From NCBI RefSeq assembly GCF_000740775.1, contig NZ_JFGS01000015.1, forward strand, positions 31,660 through 95,659: a DNA stretch of 64,000 nt, given 5' to 3'. The DNA is from Haematobacter missouriensis (GTDB lineage: Bacteria; Pseudomonadota; Alphaproteobacteria; Rhodobacterales; Rhodobacteraceae). Under the pieces are notes generated by a model. The model was not told where the DNA came from and searched no databases. It worked only from the letters and a program-made list of their open reading frames with translations. Below, piece by piece: positions 9,741 through 18,930 of the stretch (the stretch's first letter is position 1; the number at the start of each line of letters is the position of its first letter). The position numbers and the translations under genes are program-made.

Positions 9741-11588
9741 TCACGGGAAGCGGGAATGCACGGAGTTGATGACAGCCTGATTGAAACTGATCTTCGCGTC
9801 CGCGTGCAATGCGGTGGAGAAATAGTCGAACATGTCCTGCGACAGCGACTGCCCGCCCTGCTGGGCCAAGCCGTCATGCAGCGCGAGCACATCGGGATCG
9901 CTGGCATCCGGAGGGGTCACGCTGTCGAGCTGCACAAGGGAAATCATCCCGTCGCTCTTCACCGTCTGCCGGGCGCCGGGTTGCAGGGCAAACACAGCCT
10001 CGGTGAAGCCGGCGGGGGTGCCTTCAACCACCGAATCGCGACGGAGCGCCTCTACCTTTGCGGCGGGGTGGCCAAGCGCGGTGATCGCCTCGCCAGCGGC
10101 GAGACGGCTTTCCAGTGTTGCAGCCTCTGCCTCCAACGCCTTCTGAACGGCATCGTGACGCCAGTCCGCCGCCACACGATCCCGCACCTCGGCAAAGGGG
10201 ATCGCCTGCGGTGGCAGAATCTCATCCAGCCGCAGCACGGCGAGACCGCCATCGGAAAGCTGGATCAGGCGGGGGAAGTCGTTTTTCTGCACGGTGCGGG
10301 CCGCGTCACGGAACTCCGGGTAGGCGGCGGGGCCGTCCTCCGAATCGGGGCGGAAGTCGATATGCCCTTCTTCCATGATCGTGTCGCGGGACAGCTCCTC
10401 CACCGTCGCGCCGCCGGCGATCAGATCGTCGAACTTCGGGGTGTCTGCCGTGATCTGGCGGCGGGCCTCCTCCACGGCGACTTCGCCGCGAAGCTGGTCC
10501 CGCGCCTCGTCGAAGGTGATGTTCTGGGCTTCGAGAATGCCGTTCATCCAGTAGAGCGCCGGGCCGAAATCCGAGGGCAGCGGTCCGACCACGCCGGGAG
10601 CCGACAGCGCGAACACCTCTGCCCCCGCAGCGCCCAGTTCAGCCTCCGACACATCGCCAAGGTCGATGTCCGCCGCCGTGATGCGGCGTTCCGCGAGCAG
10701 TCCGTCCCGCGTGATCTGTCCGGCGTCGAGGCGCGCCTTGGCATCCTGAGCCTCCGCCTCCGAGCCGAAGACCATGCGCTCGACCAGCCGCCGTTCGGGC
10801 TGGACGAACTCCTCCTGCCGCTGGTCATAGGCGCTCCGAAGTGCGGCGTCAGCCACCTCGACCGTCGGGGCGAGGGTATCGGGCGTTACCCAAGCGTAGC
10901 TGATGCGCCGCGCTTCGGGCAGCGTGTAGAGATCCTTGTGCGCGTCATACCATGCGGTGAGCTCGGCCTCTCCCGGCTCAGGCACCGGCGTGGAAAGGTT
11001 CGCTTCGGTCAGCGTGACATGCGTGGCGGAGCGGGTCTCCGCCAGATAACGCACAAGGGTGTCCGCGAAAGTGCCCGGCTCAGCCACGCCGCTGGCGATC
11101 GCCGTCTGCAATACGCCGCGGGCGGCGTCGTAGCGGAGCGTGCGTTCAAACTCGGCCTCCGTGTAGCCGGCACGGCGCAGACCTTCGGCATAGGCGCGCC
11201 GGTCGAACTTGCCGTCCAGACCGTGGAAGGCGGAGATGGCGAGCACCTGCCGCTGAACTTCCTGATCTCCGGCGGAAAGGCCGATCCGCTCCAGCTCCGC
11301 ATCAATGAGCGCCCGCCCGACGAGCTGGTTGCGCACTGCCGCGTCCAGACCCATGGCCTGCGCATCCCGCAGGGTAAGCGCCCGGCCTGACTGGGCGGAG
11401 AAGGTGCGGAGTTGCTGCTCCAGCGCGCGGGCATAGTCGTTGGCGGTCACGTCACGCCCGTTCACCGTGGCGACAGCTGTAGCCCCGCCGCCGAAATTGG
11501 TGACGCCGAACCCGCCCAGACCGAAGATGAGCAGCCCCATCAGCACCCAGATGGTGACGTTTGCCCCCTTGCTCCGAAACTTGGCCAT
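9741..11588 (-). CDS. ppiD: Membrane-anchored peptidyl-prolyl isomerase (PpiD/SurA_N type)
   Basis: A 615-residue periplasmic folding factor. A single N-terminal membrane anchor (about residues 13-32, VTIWVLMGLLIFGLGGFGV) is followed by a SurA-like chaperone region and a parvulin-type region around 255-345 (RRLVERMVFGSEAEA, then DLGDVSEAELG and SAPGVVGPLPSDFG). This matches PpiD, which helps outer-membrane and secreted proteins fold at the exit of the translocon. The parvulin domain is degenerate, as is common in the family, so activity is uncertain. It sits between the aminotransferase (59-base gap) and trpE (7-base gap), a pairing with trpE seen elsewhere in Rhodobacterales. Confidence 0.88.
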   Translation of the reverse strand: MAKFRSKGANVTIWVLMGLLIFGLGGFGVTNFGGGATAVATVNGRDVTANDYARALEQQLRTFSAQSGRALTLRDAQAMGLDAAVRNQLVGRALIDAELERIGLSAGDQEVQRQVLAISAFHGLDGKFDRRAYAEGLRRAGYTEAEFERTLRYDAARGVLQTAIASGVAEPGTFADTLVRYLAETRSATHVTLTEANLSTPVPEPGEAELTAWYDAHKDLYTLPEARRISYAWVTPDTLAPTVEVADAALRSAYDQRQEEFVQPERRLVERMVFGSEAEAQDAKARLDAGQITRDGLLAERRITAADIDLGDVSEAELGAAGAEVFALSAPGVVGPLPSDFGPALYWMNGILEAQNITFDEARDQLRGEVAVEEARRQITADTPKFDDLIAGGATVEELSRDTIMEEGHIDFRPDSEDGPAAYPEFRDAARTVQKNDFPRLIQLSDGGLAVLRLDEILPPQAIPFAEVRDRVAADWRHDAVQKALEAEAATLESRLAAGEAITALGHPAAKVEALRRDSVVEGTPAGFTEAVFALQPGARQTVKSDGMISLVQLDSVTPPDASDPDVLALHDGLAQQGGQSLSQDMFDYFSTALHADAKISFNQAVINSVHSRFP

Positions 11589-11647
11589 GCGCGGATCCCT
11601 CTGCTGGTCCGGGGCTTCCTACGGCACGGAACGGGGCCGGGCAAGCA

Positions 11648-12826
11648 TCACATGGCAACCTGCGACAACCGTCCGAACAACTCGCCGATACCCGCGCGGT
11701 CGATATTGGCGAAGGCGATGCGGAAGGCGCGTGCGCCGGCGGCATCACCTTCGGGCATGAACATCGTGCCCGGCAGCAGCAATACGCCCGCTTCCCGCAC
11801 CAGCCGCTGGGCCGCCTGATCGGAGGGTAAGGTGAAAGGATGCTCGACGTAGGCGAAATAGGCGCCGCAGCCCAGAAGCTTCCACCCCTCCAGCCGCGGG
11901 AAGCCTTCCACGATTGCGGCGCGACGGTCGAGGATCTCCGCCCGCTCGCCCGCGACCCACTGCCCGAGGTTCCGCATGCCCCAGAGCGCGCCGCGCTGCC
12001 CGAGTTGGCCCGCGCAGATGGCCACGGTGTCAAGAAACTTCTCCGCCTCCGCCAACTGCCGCTCCGACGCGACGATCGCGCCGACGCGGTGGCCGGTCAG
12101 GCGGTATGCCTTGGAGAAGGAGTAGAGGTGGATGAGTGTGTCGTGCCAGTCGGGATCGGCGAACAGGTCGTGCGGCGCGCCGGAGCGGGCGTCGAAGTCC
12201 CGGTAGGTCTCGTCCAGCACCAGCGCGATGCCCCGCGCCCGCGCAAGCTCGAAGAAGGCGCGGACGGTTTCGGGCGGATACTCCGCCCCGCCCGGATTGT
12301 TGGGCGAGACGAGCACGATGGCGCGCGTCCGGGGGGTGATGAGCCGCGCCGCGGCTTCGACTTCCGGGATCAGTCCCGGGCCGGTCGCGAGTGGCACGGC
12401 AGCGACGCCCTGCATGTCAAGCCACATCTTGTGGTTGAAATACCACGGCGTCGGCAGGATCACCTCGTCCCCTTCGCCCGCGAGCGTGGACATGATGGCG
12501 GTGAACGCCTGATTGCAGCCCTGCGTGATGGCGACATGTGCGGGCCGGATCTCTCCGCCATAGGCGGCGGACCACTGCGTCGCGATCTCCTCGCGCAACT
12601 CCGGCATGCCGAGCACCGGACCGTAGAGATGGGCGGCGGGATCGTTCAGCGCTGCCTCTGCGATGGCGCGGCGGAGCGGCTCCGGCGGCGGCTCCACCGG
12701 GGCCGCCTGACTCACGTTGATGAGCGGACGGTCCGGCGGGAACTCCACGCCGGAGAGCCAGCGACGGGCCTCCATCACCGGGGGAGGGAAGGTGGTGGCC
12801 ATGCGGGGATTCAGGGGGAGGGACAT
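11648..12826 (-). CDS. PLP-dependent class I/II aminotransferase
   Basis: A 392-residue fold-type I aminotransferase, cytoplasmic. Cofactor features are visible: N177 in SPNNPGG, D205 and Y208 in VLDETYRD, Schiff-base lysine K239 in YSFSKAYRLTGHRVG and a C-terminal RIAFANID segment. Substrate cannot be read from sequence; aspartate/aromatic-type activity or a cyclic-amine specificity are all possible. ATG 12826 (MSLPLNPRM) has GGAG upstream and was preferred over the longer frame. It is the first gene of a likely aminotransferase-ppiD-trpE transcript. Confidence 0.88.
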   Translation of the reverse strand: MSLPLNPRMATTFPPPVMEARRWLSGVEFPPDRPLINVSQAAPVEPPPEPLRRAIAEAALNDPAAHLYGPVLGMPELREEIATQWSAAYGGEIRPAHVAITQGCNQAFTAIMSTLAGEGDEVILPTPWYFNHKMWLDMQGVAAVPLATGPGLIPEVEAAARLITPRTRAIVLVSPNNPGGAEYPPETVRAFFELARARGIALVLDETYRDFDARSGAPHDLFADPDWHDTLIHLYSFSKAYRLTGHRVGAIVASERQLAEAEKFLDTVAICAGQLGQRGALWGMRNLGQWVAGERAEILDRRAAIVEGFPRLEGWKLLGCGAYFAYVEHPFTLPSDQAAQRLVREAGVLLLPGTMFMPEGDAAGARAFRIAFANIDRAGIGELFGRLSQVAM

Positions 12827-13333
12827 AGGGGCTCCGTCAGATGCGCGGTAGGATGTAGCGCCCGATGCGCCCCGCACGCAAGCGCACCTGTCCGGCAGGC
12901 AATGCCCGCTGCGGGGACCGGTGCGGTGGCCGGAATGCGCCTTGTGAGCGGCCGACGTGCCGGCGAACCACCTGTACGCGAGCCAGTTGGCCCGGAGGCC
13001 GCCAGGGCCCTTAGGCAGAAAGAAATTCGGCCGGACCGATGCACTGCCATGGGCCGTGCCGCGGCTCCGGACAAGTGATTACAGGCGAACGTTCTTGCTT
13101 CGGGTTGCGCTGGATGGCGCCAACGGGGCAGGATTCGCCTCCACCCGATCCGGGTGGAGCTTCGGTGCCGCGGGGGGCGACCCCCGATTTCGAATCCGCG
13201 CCGCACCTCCTTGCGTCTGCTCCGACCGAGGGATCGGCATACGGTTCCCGTCAGGTCGATCGACCGGGCTGACTTACCCGCGCGGGCCATGCTAGGCAGA
13301 CGGCGAGTCGCGACACCAGGGCAGGAGACGGCA
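12827..13333. other. Intergenic region upstream of divergent aminotransferase and HIT genes
   Basis: This 507-base gap contains the 5' regions of both divergent genes. I find no credible coding region. It holds a compact set of nested inverted repeats at 13131-13197, listed separately, and a weak promoter-like pair (CTGACT near 13267 and ATGCTA near 13288) before the HIT gene. Confidence 0.5.
13131..13197. other. Compact branched inverted-repeat structure, possible structured RNA
   Basis: The outer arms GGATTCG (13131-13137) and CGAATCC (13191-13197) pair perfectly over 7 bp. Between them lie two further perfect hairpins: CTCCACCCG/CGGGTGGAG with a 3-base loop (13139-13159), and CGGGGG/CCCCCG with a GCGA tetraloop (13171-13186). 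Together they form a plausible three-way junction of 67 bases. It lies about 140 bases before the HIT gene start. I do not recognise the family; it lacks the arm sizes of a tRNA. Confidence 0.4.
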
Positions 13334-13714
13334 GTGGGCTACGCTTACGACGACCAGAACATCTTTGCGAAGATTCTTCGGGGAGAAATCCCGAACAAGA
13401 CGGTGCTGGAAACCGAACACACACTTGCCTTTGCGGATATCCAGCCGCAGGCTCCGGTACATGTGCTGGTGATCCCGAAAGGGCCGTACGCGAGCCTCGA
13501 TCATTTCACGCAGGAAGCCTCTGATGCGGAGATTCTCGATTTCAACCGCACCATCGGGAAGGTCTGCGAGATGACAAAGGTCGAGACCAAGGACGGCGGC
13601 ATGGGCTTCCGCGCGATCACCAATGCCGGGGAGCATGGCCATCAGGAAGTGCCCCATCTTCACGTGCATATTCTGGGCGGACGGCAGCTGGGGCGGATGC
13701 TCCCCCGGGACTGA
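13334..13714 (+). CDS. HIT-family nucleotide-binding hydrolase (HINT-like)
   Basis: A 126-residue histidine-triad protein with HLHVHILGG near its C-terminus, the nucleoside-phosphoramidate hydrolase signature. The opening YDDQNIFAKILRGEIPNKTVLE is typical of the HINT branch. It probably hydrolyses AMP-lysine or related phosphoramidates in the cytoplasm. The start is GTG 13334, preceded by AGGAGA at 5-base spacing; the longer upstream frame is low-complexity and has no family match. Confidence 0.93.
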   Translation: MGYAYDDQNIFAKILRGEIPNKTVLETEHTLAFADIQPQAPVHVLVIPKGPYASLDHFTQEASDAEILDFNRTIGKVCEMTKVETKDGGMGFRAITNAGEHGHQEVPHLHVHILGGRQLGRMLPRD

Positions 13715-13851
13715 GGCCTTCGCCGGGTTCTGGCGCGCCGGCAGCATGTTGACGGCTCTCCGGCCTAGCGCGAATCGGCGGAGCTTTGCGCAGGATCCGG
13801 GTGGCAGGCCCGTTACCGGACAGGCGATGATGCCTGAAAAAGGAGCCTGCC

Positions 13852-14349
13852 ATGATCCTGTTTTCCGCGCTTCCCGGCCTTGAGGTCACCCGTCTGCGTA
13901 AGGGCGGGCGGGATGCCTATGATCTGCCGCCCGAGCTTCGTTGCGCGACGGAGCCCGCGCTGCCCTGCCGCCACTGTCTGCGCCACATTCCGGTGGGACG
14001 CGATTACCTGACGTTGGCATGGCGGCCTTTTCCGGCGCTGCAGCCCTATGCGGAAACCGGACCGATCTTCCTTTGTGCCGCGTGCGAGCGGGCGCCCGAT
14101 AGCGGGGCACTGCCGGAGATCCTGTCCTCCCCCGACTATATCCTGCGCGGCTACGGCGCCGATCATCGCATCGTCTATGGAACGGGACGGGTCGTCGCCA
14201 CCTCCAGCCTGACCCTGCGGGCGACAGAGCTTCTCTCGGATGAGGCGGTTGCCTATCTGCACGTGCGTTCGGCCCGCAACAACTGCTACCAGCTTCGGAT
14301 CGACCGGGCGGAGCAGCCATTGCCGGAGGAGGCAGGCCGCAGTTCCTGA
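13852..14349 (+). CDS. DUF1203 domain protein
   Basis: A 165-residue cytoplasmic protein of unknown function. Features of the DUF1203 family are the cysteine-containing CRHCLRHIPVGRDYLTLAWRP, GPIFLCAACE, LRGYGADHRIVYGTG and the C-terminal YLHVRSARNNCYQ. The CxxC-type cysteines (CRHC, CAAC) could bind metal here; that is inference. AAAAAGGAG lies 6 bases before the ATG. It is followed on the same strand by the zinc-finger gene at 14532. Confidence 0.8.
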   Translation: MILFSALPGLEVTRLRKGGRDAYDLPPELRCATEPALPCRHCLRHIPVGRDYLTLAWRPFPALQPYAETGPIFLCAACERAPDSGALPEILSSPDYILRGYGADHRIVYGTGRVVATSSLTLRATELLSDEAVAYLHVRSARNNCYQLRIDRAEQPLPEEAGRSS

Positions 14350-14531
14350 TGCGCCGCCCCTTCGGAAAGGTCCGCGCATCACGGCAAGCGCGATGCGCCG
14401 CTTGCCCGCAGGCGGGATGCGCGGCTATCCTGAACCGCAACCCTGCCGCGCGCCCCCTTGCTGGGCAGGGGTGAGGCAGATAAGCAGCACCTGCTGAGCC
14501 GACCAGTTTGAGCCACGAGCGGAGCCAAGGC

Positions 14532-14717
14532 ATGACCATCGAAGCCCCCGAAACGGAAATCGTCCATTCCCGCCGCATCGCCTGCGACGGTGGCGAAGGC
14601 GCGCTCGGTCATCCGCGGGTATGGCTGACGATCCCGGAGGAGCCGGGCTGGGTCGAATGCGGCTACTGCGACAAGCGCTTCGTGCTCGACCCGAACGCGG
14701 TGCCCGACGCGCACTGA
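14532..14717 (+). CDS. Zinc-finger (CHCC) domain protein, NDUFS6-like
   Basis: A 61-residue protein with a C-H-C-C zinc site: C18, H27, C43 and C46 ([22 protein letters not shown]). It matches the small zf-CHCC family related to the NDUFS6 accessory subunit of respiratory complex I. Bacterial homologues are often free-standing like this. GGAG precedes ATG 14532; an in-frame ATG at 14508 is less likely. It ends 92 bases before polA on the same strand. The NDUFA12 accessory-subunit gene lies about 6 kb away. Confidence 0.85.
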   Translation: MTIEAPETEIVHSRRIACDGGEGALGHPRVWLTIPEEPGWVECGYCDKRFVLDPNAVPDAH

Positions 14718-14809
14718 CCGGCCCGGCAGGCATGACGCCGGTTCCGCCGGCCCTCGCATCCCGCCGCCCGCCGGAGTAAAAGGGCGGCCTGATGGCGATG
14801 GAGGCGGAT

Positions 14810-17647
14810 ATGGCGAAGGACGATACGGCAGGCGGCACGGGGGCGATGCCCTTCGGCAAGGGGCATCACCTGCACCTGATCGACGGTTCCGCCTTCATCT
14901 TTCGCGCTTATCATGCCTTGCCGCCGCTGACCCGGAAGTCGGACGGTCTCCCGATCGGTGCGGTCGCGGGTTTTTGCAACATGCTGTTCAAATATGTGGA
15001 CGGCAACAGCAACTCCGCCGATGCGGCAACGCATCTTGCGGTGATCTTCGACTATTCCTCCAAGACCTTCCGCAACGACATCTACCCGCTCTACAAGGCG
15101 AACCGCCCGGAACTCCCGGAGGATCTGCGCCCGCAATTCCCGCTCACCCGCGAAGCGGTCCGCGCCTTCGGCATTCCCTGCATCGAGATCGAGGAATACG
15201 AGGCCGACGACATCATCGCCACCCTCGCCTGCCGAGCACGCGATGCGGGCGGACGGGTCACCATCATCTCCTCCGACAAGGATCTGATGCAGCTCGTCGG
15301 CGACGGGGTGGAGATGCTCGACGCGATGAAGAACCGTCGCATCGGGCCGGAGGAGGTGGAGGAGAAATTCGGGGTTCCTCCCGCCAAGGTGGTGGATGTG
15401 CAGGCGCTGGCGGGCGACTCGGTGGACAACATCCCCGGCGCGCCCGGCATCGGCATCAAGACCGCGGCGATGCTCATCCAGGAATATGGCGATGTGGAGA
15501 CGCTGCTGGAGCGGGCGGGCGAGATCAAGCAGCCGAAGCGGCGCGAGACGCTGCTGAACAACGCGGAGCAGATCCGTATCTCCCGCAGGCTGGTGGAGCT
15601 GCATTGCGACATGCCGCTCGACTGCGATCTGGCGACGCTGGAAGTGCAGGAGCCGGAGGCGGAGGTTCTGATGGACTTCCTCGCCCGCATGGAGCTTCGC
15701 ACGCTGACGAAGCGCATCGCTGACCGGAAGGGCATACTGCCGCCCGCGGTCTCCGACGTACCGCCCGCCGATGAGGAGCCGGTGGAGGCGATGGAGGAGC
15801 CACCCTTCACGCTCGCGGATTACACATGGATCCGGGACATGGACACGCTGGAGGCGTGGATCGCCGAGATTCGCGACACGGGACTTGTGGCCTTTGACAC
15901 GGAAACCACCTCGCTTGACGAGATGCGGGCCGAGCTGGTCGGCATATCGCTTGCTACCGCGCCGGGTCGCGCGGCCTATATCCCGCTGTCCCACCGGGTG
16001 GGGGAGGGCGACCTGTTCGGTGGTTCCGATCTGGCGGAAGGCCAGCTTCCACTGGACATGGTGATCGATGCGCTCCGGCCCGTGCTGGAGGATGCCGCGA
16101 TCCTCAAGATCGGCCAGAACGTGAAATACGACCTGAAGATCCTGCGCCGCTACGGCATCGATGCGGCCCCCATCGACGACACGATGCTGATGTCCTATGC
16201 GATGAATTCCGGGTTGCACAATCACGGCATGGATGTGCTGGCGGACACCTATCTTCAGCATCAGTGCATCCCGATCAAGTCGCTGATCGGTTCGGGCAAG
16301 AGTCAGATCACCTTTGACCGCGTGCCGGTCGCGGAGGCGGTGAAATACGCCGCCGAGGATGCGGATGTCACATTCCGGCTCTGGCGGAGGTTCAAGCCGC
16401 AGTTGCACAGGGCGCGGGTGACCACGGTCTATGAGACGCTGGAGCGCCCGCTCGTCCCGGTGCTGGCTGGGATGGAAATGGCGGGGATCCTCGTCAACCG
16501 AGACGCGCTCTCGCGCATGTCCAACGCTTTCGCGCAGAAGATGGCGGGGCTGGAAGCGGAGATCCATGAGCTTGCCGGGGAGCCGTTCAACGTTGGCTCT
16601 CCGAAGCAGCTGGGCGAGATCCTGTTCGAGCGCATGAGCCTTGCGGGCGGCTCCAAGGGCAAGAATGGTGCCTATGGAACGGGGGCGGACATCCTTGAGG
16701 ATCTGGCCGCGGAAGGCCATGACCTGCCCGCACGGGTGCTGGACTGGCGCCAGCTCTCCAAGCTGAAATCGACCTATACGGACGCGCTTCAGGCCCATAT
16801 TCATCCGGAGACGGGCCGGGTGCACACCAGTTACTCCATCGCCGGGGCGAACACCGGGCGGCTTGCCTCCACCGATCCGAACCTTCAGAACATCCCCGTG
16901 CGGACGGAGGAGGGACGGCGCATCCGCGAGGCCTTCGTGGCTCAGCCGGGCTGCAAGCTCGTCTCCCTCGACTACAGCCAGATCGAGCTTCGCATTCTTG
17001 CCCACGTGGCAGAGATCCCGGAACTGCGCAGCGCCTTCGACGAAGGGCTGGACATCCACGCGATGACCGCCTCGGAAATGTTTGGGGTGCCGATCGAAGG
17101 CATGGACCCGATGGTCCGGCGGCAGGCGAAGGCCATCAACTTCGGGGTGATATACGGGATTTCTGGATTCGGCCTCGCCCGGAACCTGCGCATTCCCCGC
17201 GATCAGGCGCAGCGCTTCATAGATACCTATTTCGAGCGGTTTCCCGGCATCCGGGGGTATATGAACGGCACGATCGAATTCGCGAAGAAGCACGGATTCG
17301 TCCGTACGCTCTTCGGTCGCAAGATCCATACGCCGGAGATCAACGCCAAGGGGCCGACGGCAGGTTTCGCCCGCCGCGCGGCAATCAACGCGCCCATTCA
17401 GGGCACCGCCGCCGATGTGATCCGCCGCGCCATGATCCGTGTGCCGCAGACCATCGCAGATCTGCCTGCGAAGATGCTTCTTCAGGTGCATGACGAACTG
17501 GTGTTCGAGGTGGAGGATCGCGCCGTGGAGGAACTGATCGGGCGCGTTCGTGCGGTGATGGAGGGCGCGGCGCTCCCTGCCGTCGAGCTTTCCGTGCCGC
17601 TGGTCGTGGATGCGGGCTGGGGCGACAACTGGGCGGAGGCGCACTGA
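14810..17647 (+). CDS. polA: DNA polymerase I
   Basis: A 945-residue repair and lagging-strand polymerase with all three domains. The 5'-3' exonuclease spans about 1-280 (EADDIIATLA, SSDKDLMQLV, SVDNIPGAPGIGIKTA). The 3'-5' exonuclease, about 320-515, keeps its acidic residues (AFDTETTSLDE), so proofreading is probably active. The polymerase domain has motif A SLDYSQIELRILAH, motif B RRQAKAINFGVIYGISGFG and motif C LLQVHDELVFEV. The start at 14810 was chosen for a GGAGG at 5-base spacing; in-frame ATGs at 14792 and 14798 are possible and add at most six residues. Confidence 0.98.
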   Translation: MAKDDTAGGTGAMPFGKGHHLHLIDGSAFIFRAYHALPPLTRKSDGLPIGAVAGFCNMLFKYVDGNSNSADAATHLAVIFDYSSKTFRNDIYPLYKANRPELPEDLRPQFPLTREAVRAFGIPCIEIEEYEADDIIATLACRARDAGGRVTIISSDKDLMQLVGDGVEMLDAMKNRRIGPEEVEEKFGVPPAKVVDVQALAGDSVDNIPGAPGIGIKTAAMLIQEYGDVETLLERAGEIKQPKRRETLLNNAEQIRISRRLVELHCDMPLDCDLATLEVQEPEAEVLMDFLARMELRTLTKRIADRKGILPPAVSDVPPADEEPVEAMEEPPFTLADYTWIRDMDTLEAWIAEIRDTGLVAFDTETTSLDEMRAELVGISLATAPGRAAYIPLSHRVGEGDLFGGSDLAEGQLPLDMVIDALRPVLEDAAILKIGQNVKYDLKILRRYGIDAAPIDDTMLMSYAMNSGLHNHGMDVLADTYLQHQCIPIKSLIGSGKSQITFDRVPVAEAVKYAAEDADVTFRLWRRFKPQLHRARVTTVYETLERPLVPVLAGMEMAGILVNRDALSRMSNAFAQKMAGLEAEIHELAGEPFNVGSPKQLGEILFERMSLAGGSKGKNGAYGTGADILEDLAAEGHDLPARVLDWRQLSKLKSTYTDALQAHIHPETGRVHTSYSIAGANTGRLASTDPNLQNIPVRTEEGRRIREAFVAQPGCKLVSLDYSQIELRILAHVAEIPELRSAFDEGLDIHAMTASEMFGVPIEGMDPMVRRQAKAINFGVIYGISGFGLARNLRIPRDQAQRFIDTYFERFPGIRGYMNGTIEFAKKHGFVRTLFGRKIHTPEINAKGPTAGFARRAAINAPIQGTAADVIRRAMIRVPQTIADLPAKMLLQVHDELVFEVEDRAVEELIGRVRAVMEGAALPAVELSVPLVVDAGWGDNWAEAH

Positions 17648-17661
17648 GCGCGAGGGCGAAG

Positions 17662-17679
17662 GGGCGGGCGCTCCCGCCC
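17662..17679 (+). terminator. polA terminator hairpin
   Basis: GGGCGGG (17662-17668) and CCCGCCC (17673-17679) form a perfect 7-bp stem with a CGCT loop, 14 bases after the polA stop. There is no T run, so the strength is uncertain. Confidence 0.5.
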
Positions 17680-17712
17680 TCACATGTCCGGGCCCGCCCT
17701 CACATGTCTGGG
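17673..17712. repeat. Tandem duplication of a 20-base unit
   Basis: The unit CCCGCCCTCACATGTCCGGG (17673-17692) is followed immediately by a second copy (17693-17712) that differs only at one base (TCTGGG for TCCGGG). The first copy includes the right arm of the polA hairpin, so a replication-slippage duplication of the terminator edge is a reasonable origin. Confidence 0.85.
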
Positions 17713-18088
17713 ATTGTCCAGCAGGCGGCGAAAAAGTCAGGCATCTATCCCTGCTTACGCCAAAAGCTGGAAAATCGGTTCGGTCATGAGCCAGAACTTG
17801 CGGTTTCCGGGGTGCTCTTCAACGATGTGGGAAAGATTTCCGCCCAGGGGCAACCCCGGATGTTGCTTTCCGCAGCCGTTCACGGATCGCCTCCGGTCAT
17901 CGCGGAATGATGGTGCCATCAGGGCGCTCCCGCGCGCCCCCGGCGACGCACGCTTGGGAGGCTGCCGGGCCGGAGCGGAAATCATGTGCGATCTGCGGAA
18001 ATCCAGCCGGAAATCCACACCTTCCGGGAGGCCGATCGCCCGGCTTCCTGAACAGGGACATGGCCCTTCAGGGCTTTTCTGCAGCCTG

Positions 18089-18745
18089 TCAGACGCCGGC
18101 CGTTTCAGCCACGGCCCAGACATCCATCGCCCCGCGATAGATCATGTCGAGCGCGATATAGAGGATGATGAGCAGTCCGACATAGCCGATCCAGCGGTAG
18201 CGGTGCAGCAGCCGCGCCACCAACGACGTCGCAAACCCCATCAACGCCACCGAGAACACCAGTCCGAGGGCGAGCAGTCCCGGATGCTCCCGCGCGGCCC
18301 CCGCGACCGCCAGCACATTGTCGAGCGACATTGAAACGTCGGCGATCACGATCTGCCGCACGGCCTGCCCCAGTGTCTTGCGCGGAGCGCGCTCGCCCAC
18401 CTGACCTTCACCCGTCAGGTCCGCATCGCCGAGCGCCTCATGCGCGGCGATCTCGTGTTCTTCCGGTGTGCGGAGTTCGCGATACATCTTCCAGCAGACC
18501 CAGAGGAGCAGGATCCCTCCGACGAGGATCAGCCCCACCACTTCCAGAAGTTGCGTTGTCACCGTCGCGAGGATCACCCTGAGGACCGTGGCCGCGATGA
18601 TACCGATGAAGATCGCCTTGCGCCGCTGATCAGCGGGGAGACCGGCGGCCGCCAGTCCGATGACCACCGCGTTGTCCCCCGCGAGCACGAGGTCGATGGC
18701 GATCACCTGAAACAGTACCGCGAGGCTGGAGGAGAGAAAGTCCAT
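18089..18745 (-). CDS. TerC-family integral membrane protein
   Basis: A 218-residue multi-pass membrane protein (about seven hydrophobic segments). The two acidic membrane motifs of the family are present: DLVLAGDNAVVIGLA and DVSMSLDNVLAVAG. TerC/Alx/YjbE-type proteins are linked to manganese export and metal stress; the substrate here is inferred. A soluble loop at about 105-140 is rich in charged residues. The start at 18745 follows a near-perfect AAAGGAGGTG site. It is divergent from metG. I looked upstream for a yybP-ykoY manganese riboswitch and did not recognise one. Confidence 0.88.
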   Translation of the reverse strand: MDFLSSSLAVLFQVIAIDLVLAGDNAVVIGLAAAGLPADQRRKAIFIGIIAATVLRVILATVTTQLLEVVGLILVGGILLLWVCWKMYRELRTPEEHEIAAHEALGDADLTGEGQVGERAPRKTLGQAVRQIVIADVSMSLDNVLAVAGAAREHPGLLALGLVFSVALMGFATSLVARLLHRYRWIGYVGLLIILYIALDMIYRGAMDVWAVAETAGV

Positions 18746-18930
18746 TGCACCTCCTTTGTGACATGCGGCGGACGATGACCTGCGACATTTCATCCCATAG
18801 GCCCCATCCCTCCCCTCCGCAATCCCTTCGCGCCTGACCGCTGGCGGAGGAAGGGAGCCTGCGGTAAAGGGGGCGCAGACCGGCAAGCATAGCGGCAGGC
18901 AATCTGGCAGGCCCGACAGGAAAGACGCGC

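Larger units (their letters stand above)
17648..18088. other. Intergenic region between convergent polA and terC
   Basis: A 441-base gap between convergent stops. It begins with a terminator-like hairpin and an exact tandem duplication of a 20-base unit, both listed. The remainder shows no credible coding region, promoter or known RNA that I can identify. Confidence 0.5.

Noticed and set aside
9734..9760. Possible tryptophan attenuator before trpE
   Set aside because: Only 7 bases separate trpE from the upstream stop, leaving no room for a leader peptide and stems.
13131..13197. tRNA or tmRNA fragment suggested by 7-bp outer arms and a TTCGAATC string
   Set aside because: Only two inner hairpins, with wrong stem and loop sizes for D, anticodon or T arms; total length 67; no CCA end in register.
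14663..17683. A 1,006-codon open frame antisense to polA
   Set aside because: It is a GC-driven shadow of polA codons, His/Arg-rich with no family motifs; polA itself has every catalytic motif.
18746..18930. Possible yybP-ykoY manganese riboswitch before the TerC gene
   Set aside because: The leader has GC-rich stems but I could not find the conserved internal-loop sequences of that riboswitch.
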